From contig CAIRMS010000019.1 of NCBI GenBank assembly GCA_903879765.1, positions 1 through 36,198 of the forward strand: a stretch of 36,198 bases of DNA, written 5' to 3'. The stretch's first letter is position 1, and each line of letters begins with the position of its first letter. The stretch is from an uncultured Flavobacteriales bacterium. GTDB taxonomy: Bacteria; Bacteroidota; Bacteroidia; Flavobacteriales_D; Crocinitomicaceae. The position numbers and the translations under genes are program-made. The notes beneath the pieces were generated by a model that saw only the letters and a list, made by a program, of their open reading frames with translations, was not told the DNA's origin and made no database searches. Shown in pieces: positions 28,232 to 36,198 of the stretch.

Positions 28232-29575
28232 TTATAACATTCGGACCGCTTGCTTAAACTGATTTCCTCTGTCTTCGTAGTTTTCGAATAAATCAAAACT
28301 TGCACAAGCAGGAGAAAGCAAAACCGTTTCGTCTTTTTTAGCCAAGCGGTAACCAAAAGCAACTGCTTCCATTGCTGATTTTGCTTCAACAATCGTTTCC
28401 ACAACTCCAGAGAATGCTTCAATAATTTTATGATTATCCTCGCCCAAGCAAACGATTGCTTTCACTTTATCGCGCACAAGTTGTGTCAATTCAGCATAAT
28501 CATTTCCTTTATCAACTCCACCTACAATCCAAACGGTTGGATTTTCCATGCTTTCCAAAGCAAACCACGCAGAATTGATATTCGTTGCTTTCGAATCGTT
28601 AATAAACTCGATTCCATTCACTTTTGCAACGAACTCCAAACGGTGTTCCACATTCGTAAAGTCCTCTAAACTTTCGCGAACAATATCCTTACGGATTTCT
28701 ACTAATCTTGCTGCGATCCCTGCGGCAAGAGCGTTTTGGGTATTGTGCTTACCCTTTAAAGCTAATTCATGTATTGACATGGCGAATTGTTGGTTTATAT
28801 TGATTATTAGTTGTTTGTCTATTGCATATGCTCCAGGATTTTGTTCTTCCTTCAAAGAGAAGGGAGCAAGATTTACTGGAGGATTTCTTTTTTTCATTTC
28901 ACTTGAAATAAGGGTGTCATCCGCATTGTAGATGAACCAATCTTCGTTTGTTTGATTTTGAACAATGCGAAATTTCGAGTTCACGTAATTTTGCATGTCG
29001 TAATCGTATCGATCTAAATGATCGGGTGTGATGTTCGTCAGAACAGAAATATTGGCATGAAAATCATGCATATCATCGAGTTGAAAAGAACTCAATTCAA
29101 TCACGTACCACTCATGGTCGCCTTCCGCCACTTGTTTCGCAAAGCTGTATCCAACATTTCCTGCTAATCCAACATCTAAACCTGCTTTTTTCAGAATGTG
29201 ATGTGTTAACATTGATGTAGTGGTTTTGCCATTACTTCCGGTAATACAAATTGTTTTACCCGTCGAATAGTATCCTCCAAATTCAATTTCCGAAATAACT
29301 TTTATTCCCTTTTCACGAATGGCCTTCATGACGGGTGTTTTTTCAGGAATTCCCGGAGATTTTATAATTAAATCAGCACTTAAAATTCGCTCCATAGAAT
29401 GTTTCTCTTGTTCCCATTCTACATTGAGTTTATTTAATTCATTCTGAAAAACACCTTTAATCACTGAAAAATCAGAAACAAAAACATTCCATCCTTTTTG
29501 GACAGCCAACACAGCTGCGCCAACACCGGATTCACCAGCGCCAAGAATGACCATATTTTTATTTTGACCGTTCAC
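28232..29575 (-). CDS. murD: UDP-N-acetylmuramoylalanine--D-glutamate ligase
   Basis: VILGAGESGVGAAVLA, ITGSNGKTTTSML, EFINDSKATNINSAWFAL, LLSPACASFDLFENYEDRGNQF. Confidence 0.97.
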   Translation of the reverse strand: MNGQNKNMVILGAGESGVGAAVLAVQKGWNVFVSDFSVIKGVFQNELNKLNVEWEQEKHSMERILSADLIIKSPGIPEKTPVMKAIREKGIKVISEIEFGGYYSTGKTICITGSNGKTTTSMLTHHILKKAGLDVGLAGNVGYSFAKQVAEGDHEWYVIELSSFQLDDMHDFHANISVLTNITPDHLDRYDYDMQNYVNSKFRIVQNQTNEDWFIYNADDTLISSEMKKRNPPVNLAPFSLKEEQNPGAYAIDKQLIININQQFAMSIHELALKGKHNTQNALAAGIAARLVEIRKDIVRESLEDFTNVEHRLEFVAKVNGIEFINDSKATNINSAWFALESMENPTVWIVGGVDKGNDYAELTQLVRDKVKAIVCLGEDNHKIIEAFSGVVETIVEAKSAMEAVAFGYRLAKKDETVLLSPACASFDLFENYEDRGNQFKQAVRML

Positions 29576-29577
29576 TT

Positions 29578-30822
29578 CTATCTTAATTTTAGGGTTACAA
29601 TGGTGACAACTGCTAGTAACACAGCGACGATCCAGAAACGTGAAACAATCTTCGCTTCATGGATTCCTTTTTTCTGATAATGGTGATGTAAAGGAGCCAT
29701 TAAGAATATTCTACGACCCTCACCGAAGCGTTTTTTAGTAAACTTAAAGTACCCAACCTGCATGATGACGGATAGGTTCTCTATTAGAAAAATTCCACAC
29801 AAAACAGGTATTAATAATTCCTTGCGGATAGCGATTGCGAATACCGCAATGATTCCACCAAGTGCTAAGCTTCCAGTGTCCCCCATGAACACTTGAGCTG
29901 GAAAAGAATTGTACCATAAAAAACCGATACAGGCTCCCACAAAGGCAGCAATGAAAATCACCAATTCCTCTGCATTTGGAATGTACATAACACCGAGGTA
30001 ATCAGCAAAATTCGCATGTGAACTGATATAGGCAAGTATGGCTAAAGCCATACCCACAATGGCGGAAGTTCCTGTTGCAAGCCCATCGAGGCCGTCCGTC
30101 ATATTAGCACCATTTGAAACGGCAATGACGATAAAAATGACTATTGGAATGAAAAGCAACCAACCGTAAGATTTATGCAAGTCACCGATCAACCAATTGT
30201 AGTTAAATTCATTCCCGCGGATGAATGGAATCGTGGTCGTCATATCATCGGTCTTGATCCATTTGAAATGTTCACCTTGATTTTGCACGTGTAAATGCGT
30301 CACGAATTGTTCATCCTGTTGCAATTGGTACGTAGCTGAAACACGTTTGTGAACAACCACATCATCCGAGAAGTATAAAATACATCCAACGATTAAACCA
30401 ACTCCAATTTGACCAATTACTTTAAATGTTCCTTTTAATCCTTCTTTGTTCTTTTTAAATACTTTGATGTAATCATCTAGGAATCCAATTAGTCCGAGCC
30501 AAATTGTAGCAAGAATCATGGTGATTACATAGATGTTATGAAGCTTCGCGAATAAAAGAACCGGGATCAAAATGGCTGCAAGAATGATGATTCCGCCCAT
30601 CGTTGGTGTTCCCGATTTTTCAATTTGTCCGGCTAGACCTAAATCGCGAACCGTTTCGCCAATTTGTTGCTGACGCAGTTTGTTAATGATTTTCTTTCCG
30701 ATAACAATGGATACGATCAGTGAGAAAATCAAGGCTAGTCCTGCTCTAAACGAAATGTACTGGAACAATCCTGCTCCGGGGAAATCTAAAGAATCGAGGT
30801 AGTCAAATAAGTAGTATAGCAT
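29578..30822 (-). CDS. mraY: Phospho-N-acetylmuramoyl-pentapeptide transferase
   Basis: [57 protein letters not shown]. Confidence 0.97.
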   Translation of the reverse strand: MLYYLFDYLDSLDFPGAGLFQYISFRAGLALIFSLIVSIVIGKKIINKLRQQQIGETVRDLGLAGQIEKSGTPTMGGIIILAAILIPVLLFAKLHNIYVITMILATIWLGLIGFLDDYIKVFKKNKEGLKGTFKVIGQIGVGLIVGCILYFSDDVVVHKRVSATYQLQQDEQFVTHLHVQNQGEHFKWIKTDDMTTTIPFIRGNEFNYNWLIGDLHKSYGWLLFIPIVIFIVIAVSNGANMTDGLDGLATGTSAIVGMALAILAYISSHANFADYLGVMYIPNAEELVIFIAAFVGACIGFLWYNSFPAQVFMGDTGSLALGGIIAVFAIAIRKELLIPVLCGIFLIENLSVIMQVGYFKFTKKRFGEGRRIFLMAPLHHHYQKKGIHEAKIVSRFWIVAVLLAVVTIVTLKLR

Positions 30823-30826
30823 CTGA

Positions 30827-32287
30827 TTATTTTTTCAAATGGTTAAAAAATTCTTCTGTCAGTTTAAAATCATCAAAGTCATACTTCACTCCGTTGATTT
30901 CTTGGTATTTTTCATGTCCTTTGCCTGCGATTAGAACAATATCTCCTTCTTGCGCGAGCATGATGGCTGTTTTGATGGCTTGAGCGCGATCGACGATTGT
31001 AAGAGCGTTTTGACTTCCATCCGTTGAAAGTCCAGCTTCCATATCTTTCAGGATTGATTGAGGATCTTCGGTGCGTGGGTTATCAGAAGTTAAAATCACT
31101 TGCTGACTTTTTTTCGCTGCGATACTGGCCATCACTGGACGTTTTTCTCTATCTCGATCTCCACCACAACCGACAACTGAAATGACTTTTTGTCCATCCT
31201 TTCGAATGGCAGCAATTGTATTTAACACGTTTTCTAACGCATCTGGTGTGTGAGCATAATCGATGATTGCTGTTATCCCGCCTTGACTTCTTAGGTATTG
31301 GAATCTCCCTTCAACAGAGCCCAAATTGCTCATGCCCCTGAGAACATCAAATGAATCTAATCCAAGTAGCGTACTTACACCATACACAGCCAAAAGATTG
31401 AGTGCATTAAACTCACCGACCAAGCGAGAACAAAGTTCAATACCATTGATGGTCAAGGTTAATCCTGAAATTTCGTTTTCCAAGACTTTGCCTTTAAAAT
31501 CCGCTGGTGTTTTTAATGCAAAGCTTCTTTTCTCGGCTTTTGTATTTTGCAACATAACCGATCCATTTCGGTCATCACCATTTATAAGTGAGAAGGAATT
31601 GACATCCAATCCATCAAAAAACTGCTTTTTCACACGAATGTATTCTGCAAATGTTTTGTGGTAATCCAGGTGATCGTGCGTGATATTCGTAAAAACGGCA
31701 CCAGTATATGAAATCCCGTGGATTCTTTGTTGATGGATGGCATGTGAACTCACCTCCATGAAACAATACGCACAACCTTGTTCCACCATTTCACGCAACA
31801 ACGCATTTAAGCGAATGGGATCTGGCGTTGTATGTGTCGAAGGACTTGTCTTAGAACCAATTTTGTTCACAACGGTAGAAATCAATCCACTTTTATGACC
31901 TAGACTCATAAATAAATCATAAAGCAAGGTCGTCGTCGTGGTTTTTCCATTCGTGCCAGTGATTCCAACTAATTTTAATTCCTGCGATGGATTGCCATAA
32001 AATGCACACGCTAACTCCGCAAGTGCTGTATCTGTTTTTGAGACAAGAATAATAGTCGCATCCGATGGAAGACTTACATTTTTTTCTACCACAAAAGCTC
32101 GGCAACCTAATTCATATGCAGATTGAACAAATTGATGTCCGTCATTAAGCGTTCCAACTATAGCAATAAACAGACTTCTTTCCTTTGCACTTCTTGAATC
32201 AAACGTCAAGGAAGAAATTTCCATAGCAAGATTTCCTTGAAGAACTTCAAAGGAACTATTCTTAAGAAGGGTGGAAAGTACTTGCAT
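30827..32287 (-). CDS. murE: UDP-N-acetylmuramoyl-L-alanyl-D-glutamate--2,6-diaminopimelate ligase
   Basis: [52 protein letters not shown] (DNPR, typical of meso-DAP-adding MurE). Confidence 0.97.
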   Translation of the reverse strand: MQVLSTLLKNSSFEVLQGNLAMEISSLTFDSRSAKERSLFIAIVGTLNDGHQFVQSAYELGCRAFVVEKNVSLPSDATIILVSKTDTALAELACAFYGNPSQELKLVGITGTNGKTTTTTLLYDLFMSLGHKSGLISTVVNKIGSKTSPSTHTTPDPIRLNALLREMVEQGCAYCFMEVSSHAIHQQRIHGISYTGAVFTNITHDHLDYHKTFAEYIRVKKQFFDGLDVNSFSLINGDDRNGSVMLQNTKAEKRSFALKTPADFKGKVLENEISGLTLTINGIELCSRLVGEFNALNLLAVYGVSTLLGLDSFDVLRGMSNLGSVEGRFQYLRSQGGITAIIDYAHTPDALENVLNTIAAIRKDGQKVISVVGCGGDRDREKRPVMASIAAKKSQQVILTSDNPRTEDPQSILKDMEAGLSTDGSQNALTIVDRAQAIKTAIMLAQEGDIVLIAGKGHEKYQEINGVKYDFDDFKLTEEFFNHLKK

Positions 32288-32288
32288 G

Positions 32289-34400
32289 TTATTTTAAAGA
32301 AATTTTAATTAATTGACCTTTTACCAATGGATTTCCAGCAGGAACAGATTGAGATTTCACCACTCCTTTACCGGACATTTGAACGATTAATCCAGCAGAT
32401 TCCAAGAGATATACCGCATCCTTCGCCGTTAGTCCAGTGACGTCTGGCACTAATTTTTTATGAATTTTCTTTGCATTAATGTGAATTGAACCTTTTAATG
32501 TATCAGACTGAATCCACTCGTTATCGTTATTCAATTGGTATCGTAAATTGAATGACTTTAATATTTGAGTAACATCACGGCTTGCTGCTGCTTTCACTTT
32601 TGGAAGGTCCGGTGATTTAGTGGCACGTTTTGAATTCACAGCCTTGTGATATTGCAAAGCAGACGCATAAACTTTATTAGCGATTTCAGCGAAAACAGTT
32701 CCTGACACACGTGCTCCGTAATACTCTCTCTTTGGTTTCGAAATAACCACAATACAAGAGTAGATTGGTTTGTTTGCAGGGAAATAACCGACAAAAGAAG
32801 CTTGGTAAAAACTCATTTTCTCGTCATTAAATTTTTTGTTGTCGCCCAAAAGTTTCGCGGTTCCCGTCTTACCTGCAATAGTAAAAAAGGAACTTTTCAA
32901 ATCCCGCCCTGTACCATTTGTCATTACACCTTCTAAACAAGATCTCATGATTGCAAGAGTGCTTTTAGAACAGATTTGATCTTTAATGATGATAGGTTTA
33001 TACGTTTTAATGACGTTCCCTGATCGCTTAATTTGTTGCACAAACTGTGGTCGAACTAGTGTCCCGTTATTTGCGACAGCGTTATAAAAAGCCAGTGTTT
33101 GAATTGGAGATTGTTTTAACTCGTATCCGATAGACATCCATGGAATGGACATTGCAGACCAGCCAGTCATCCCTGGTTTACGAACAAATGGTTTTTTCTC
33201 ACCTTCTATATCGATTCCCAACTTTTCAGTCAAGCCAAAAGTCGCTAAGCGTTCAATAAATTTTTCAGGTTCTGAACGGTAGGCTTTGTAACAAATTTGA
33301 GCAATAACATTCGAGGATTTCTCAAATGCTTTTTTAATGGTAATTGTGCCATAACCCATTCCATGGTTGGAATCAGATAATTTCCCACCAGCGATGGAAT
33401 ACCTTCCACTCGCATTAACTTTGTCCGTAATCTTAAACTTTTTATCTTCAAGTCCAGCCATTACCGATGCCAATTTATACGTAGACCCTGGGACTTCTGC
33501 ATTCCCGATGGCGAAATTGTATGATTCGGCGTATCCTCCCTTTTCTTGCTTTGACAAATTCGCAATCGCACGAACGAAGCCTGTTTTTACATCCATCACA
33601 ATGACACAACCCTCTTGAGCGTTCATGTAAATCATTTGCTTTTCTAGTTCAGAATGTGCTACTTCTTGAATTTCCTTATCAATCGAAGTAATAACCGTTG
33701 CGCCCTCTACAGCATCCTTAATGATTTTACCGGTTTTTTTCCAACCGGATGAAATGCGTTGTTCAAGTTCGATTCCATCTTCCCCTTTCAAGTAATGATG
33801 AAAAGCACCTTCAATCCCAACTTTGTATTCTTTTTTATCAAATTTGTAATAACCAAGGGTCCTACTTAACATGTTACCGTATGGTTTTTTACGTAAAATA
33901 GTTTCCTCATTATCAATGATTCCGCCCTTCATTTGACCTTCTTTGAAGATGGGTAACTTGTTTAACATTTTTCGCTCGTCGTTTGTAACGCGTTTACGAA
34001 TTAAGAGGTAACGTGATTTGCGTTCACGTGCACTGCGGATTTCGTTTTCATATTCACGCGCAGACTTTTCGGGATACATGCGATGCAATCCAGCTGTTAA
34101 TCCAGCTATTTCTGCGTCGAATAACTTTTGGTCTACTACAGTTGCATCCATGTGGATGTCGTAAAAAGTAACGGAAGTAACAAGTGGAATTCCATTCATG
34201 TCTAGAATCTCTCCCATTCTAGGAACCCTTTTCACTGTTTGAACAGGTAATTTCTTATCAACAGAACCAAACAGCGATTCTCTTCCCTCGAGCTGCAAAG
34301 AGATGGTCGTGTAAAGCACCACAAGTATTAAAAACACAAATGTGAAGTAAATCGTATAGGCACGATGTTTCAAGAATTTTTTATCCAAGTCCTTACTCAT
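32289..34400 (-). CDS. ftsI: Penicillin-binding protein, FtsI-type transpeptidase, with C-terminal PASTA domain
   Basis: PBP dimer + transpeptidase; STYK (SxxK), SSN (SxN), KTGT motifs; C-term VPDVTGLTAKDAVYLLESAGLIVQMSGKGVV PASTA. Confidence 0.95.
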   Translation of the reverse strand: MSKDLDKKFLKHRAYTIYFTFVFLILVVLYTTISLQLEGRESLFGSVDKKLPVQTVKRVPRMGEILDMNGIPLVTSVTFYDIHMDATVVDQKLFDAEIAGLTAGLHRMYPEKSAREYENEIRSARERKSRYLLIRKRVTNDERKMLNKLPIFKEGQMKGGIIDNEETILRKKPYGNMLSRTLGYYKFDKKEYKVGIEGAFHHYLKGEDGIELEQRISSGWKKTGKIIKDAVEGATVITSIDKEIQEVAHSELEKQMIYMNAQEGCVIVMDVKTGFVRAIANLSKQEKGGYAESYNFAIGNAEVPGSTYKLASVMAGLEDKKFKITDKVNASGRYSIAGGKLSDSNHGMGYGTITIKKAFEKSSNVIAQICYKAYRSEPEKFIERLATFGLTEKLGIDIEGEKKPFVRKPGMTGWSAMSIPWMSIGYELKQSPIQTLAFYNAVANNGTLVRPQFVQQIKRSGNVIKTYKPIIIKDQICSKSTLAIMRSCLEGVMTNGTGRDLKSSFFTIAGKTGTAKLLGDNKKFNDEKMSFYQASFVGYFPANKPIYSCIVVISKPKREYYGARVSGTVFAEIANKVYASALQYHKAVNSKRATKSPDLPKVKAAASRDVTQILKSFNLRYQLNNDNEWIQSDTLKGSIHINAKKIHKKLVPDVTGLTAKDAVYLLESAGLIVQMSGKGVVKSQSVPAGNPLVKGQLIKISLK

Positions 34401-34860
34401 TGTTTTTTCGTTTCAAACGAATGACTTTCGTTGCGTTTTTTGTTTCCTTTATTTCTCTTGACTCTAACTTTTCTGCTAGCTTGTATCTTCTCGTTCTCAA
34501 TTCGAGTCTTGCTTTTGCCTCAATGTATTCTGCGGCATTTTGATCTAATTCTTTTTGGGCGTTATCCAAGTCTTTATTCACTTGTTTCCCGTAATATCCT
34601 TTCGCTACGAGTAGAATCAGTAGAAACATGATGAAGAATATGTAATTCAAATTATTCAAGACAAATTCTTTCGTGAGAAAGTCGCCATTCAATATTTGGG
34701 TAAAGGCAGATGCTTTCGATGTGCTTTTTTCGCTTTTCGAAGGCTTCGGCTTTTCCGACTTTGGTGCTTTCGCGCCTGTTATGTATTCATCTTCATGCAT
34801 TCTTCTCTGCAATTCTAAGTTTCGCGCTACGTGCTCGTGGATTTCGTTCATTCTCTTCAT
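34393..34860 (-). CDS. ftsL: FtsL-like cell division protein
   Basis: Single TM (LNYIFFIMFLLILLVAKGYYG) plus coiled-coil tail, located between rsmH and ftsI; alternative start at 34800 would shorten the rsmH overlap. Confidence 0.8.
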   Translation of the reverse strand: MKRMNEIHEHVARNLELQRRMHEDEYITGAKAPKSEKPKPSKSEKSTSKASAFTQILNGDFLTKEFVLNNLNYIFFIMFLLILLVAKGYYGKQVNKDLDNAQKELDQNAAEYIEAKARLELRTRRYKLAEKLESREIKETKNATKVIRLKRKNNE

Positions 34861-35719
34861 CAGAGGAAACTATAGGGTGTCGAACGATTTCCGTTAAAGG
34901 TTTTTGAACATTGCCAAAAAAGTCTTTTTCAATTTCACCGGAGAAAGAACCACGTTTCATGAAGTTTTTCACTGGACGATCCTCTAATGAGTGATAGGAG
35001 ATCACTACTAACCTTCCGCCAGGCGCTAAAACGTCCGCAGCTTGAGTCAACATATCTTCTAAAACCTGTAATTCTTGATTTACCTCTATGCGAATGGCTT
35101 GAAATACTTGGGCATAGAATTTATGATCCTTAAATTTCGGAGCGAAACGTTTTAACATGTGCATTAAATCACCTGTTGTTGCAATTACACCATCTGCTCT
35201 TTTTCGGATGATTTCCGAAGCAATTCCTCTGGCATTTTTCAATTCGCCGTAATTTCTAAAGATGCGAATGAGCTCGTGTTCTTCGTATTCGTTTACCACA
35301 TGAAAGGCTGACTTACCCGACTGTTGATTCATGCGCATATCTAAAGGTGCGCTTTCACGTATTGAGAATCCACGTTCTCCTGTATCGAATTGATGAGACG
35401 AAACGCCTAAATCAGCAAGGATGCCATCCACGTGATTCACGCGTAATAACTGCAAGTGATTTTTAAGGAACGCAAAATTCGCTGCGACAAAATGAAAGTT
35501 TGGAGCTTCCCACGCATTTTTCTTCGCGTCGGAATCTTGATCAAAGACAATGAGTTTACCCTCCGGATTTAATTGTTCAAAGATGGCACGTGCGTGTCCA
35601 CCCCCGCCAAAAGTCACATCGACATACGTACCGTTAGGTTTAATAACCAAGGCATCTATGCTTTCTTGAAAAAGAACCGGTATGTGATAGTTAGTATTAT
35701 TCTCCATTGTCCAAATCAC
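34793..35719 (-). CDS. rsmH: 16S rRNA (cytosine(1402)-N(4))-methyltransferase
   Basis: HIPVLFQESIDAL, YVDVTFGGGGHARAI, GILADLGVSSHQFD, ISYHSLEDRPVKNFM. Confidence 0.97.
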   Translation of the reverse strand: MIWTMENNTNYHIPVLFQESIDALVIKPNGTYVDVTFGGGGHARAIFEQLNPEGKLIVFDQDSDAKKNAWEAPNFHFVAANFAFLKNHLQLLRVNHVDGILADLGVSSHQFDTGERGFSIRESAPLDMRMNQQSGKSAFHVVNEYEEHELIRIFRNYGELKNARGIASEIIRKRADGVIATTGDLMHMLKRFAPKFKDHKFYAQVFQAIRIEVNQELQVLEDMLTQAADVLAPGGRLVVISYHSLEDRPVKNFMKRGSFSGEIEKDFFGNVQKPLTEIVRHPIVSSDEENERNPRARSAKLRIAEKNA

Positions 35720-36155
35720 CCATTACTTCATCCGCCAAATCAGCGAAATCAGCCATGTTTCCTTCAATCATATTGAAGTATTTGGATTTGTCCCAGATTT
35801 CAATTCTGTCGTTGTATGCGATAAGCATCACTTCAGAAACTAATCCCACGCGCTCCATATGAGCGATTGGAATTAATAAACGTCCCGCGTTATCTAATGC
35901 CAATTGTTTTGCCCCTTGATGGAACAAACGATAGAACATACGATTTTGCGGTTTAAACAAATTCAATTTAGAAAGTTTCGCGCTTATTTGCTCCCAATCG
36001 GTAAGCGGGTAAAGCGTCAAACAGTCTTCAAATCCTTTGTTCAACATGAAATCTCGCTGGGACGCAGGAGGAAGTTGCTTCCGTAATCCGGAAGGCAAAA
36101 GAAATCGGCCTTTTTCATCCAATTTCACTTCAAATTCTCCTACTAATCCTGCCAT
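35697..36155 (-). CDS. mraZ: Transcriptional regulator / division protein MraZ
   Basis: AbrB-like repeats; KLDEKGRFLLPSGLRKQLP, LALDNAGRLLIPIAHMERVGL; first gene of the dcw cluster. Confidence 0.95.
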   Translation of the reverse strand: MAGLVGEFEVKLDEKGRFLLPSGLRKQLPPASQRDFMLNKGFEDCLTLYPLTDWEQISAKLSKLNLFKPQNRMFYRLFHQGAKQLALDNAGRLLIPIAHMERVGLVSEVMLIAYNDRIEIWDKSKYFNMIEGNMADFADLADEVMGDLDNGE

Positions 36156-36198
36156 AGCTTTATAATGGGTAAAATTAGTGGATTTCTACCACTTTTTA

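Noticed and set aside
28123-28422. 99-aa minus-strand ORF overlapping the murD 3' end and the orphan gene
   Set aside because: Alternative frame of the murD 3' end; low plausibility compared with the in-frame orphan ORF.
1-36198. CRISPR arrays, tRNA/rRNA genes, transposons, prophage, or defence systems
   Set aside because: No repeated spacers, tRNA cloverleaf, transposase, integrase or known defence-gene motifs were noticed; intergenic regions are short and ordinary.

Overview
This window looks like ordinary Bacteroidota chromosome. The Flavobacteriales-like assignment is an inference from gene order, protein style and TAnnTTTG promoter boxes. There are no phage genes, transposases, CRISPR arrays, rRNA or tRNA that I can support. 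The left half (about 1-17.8 kb) holds housekeeping genes: a zinc-ribbon protein, an exonuclease-fused DnaE, a class-IV aminotransferase, a rhomboid protease, Rpe, a CvfB-like S1 protein, a TIGR00266/AIM24-like protein, GpsA, aspartate kinase, FeoA/FeoB plus an unlisted 44-aa Cys-containing membrane microprotein, CorA and a DUF1573 protein. The middle holds a partial methionine-salvage operon, mtnB-mtnD-mtnC (minus strand). The right half is a compact minus-strand dcw cell-division/cell-wall cluster: mraZ-rsmH-ftsL-ftsI-murE-mraY-murD-[orphan]-ftsW-murG-murC-ftsQ-ftsA-ftsZ-yqeY. The most interesting item is the 146-aa orphan ORF at 27776-28216, wedged between murD and ftsW. By eye it aligns weakly along the C-terminal domain of the adjacent MurD but lacks its catalytic motifs. 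It is a candidate degenerate Mur-ligase-like accessory protein and needs HHpred or structure prediction to confirm. Secondary items are the DEDDh-exonuclease/DnaE fusion with an eroded PHP metal site, the FeoB-linked microprotein, and TAnnTTTG boxes only 4-6 nt upstream of gpsA, feoA and feoB starts, which suggest leaderless mRNAs.
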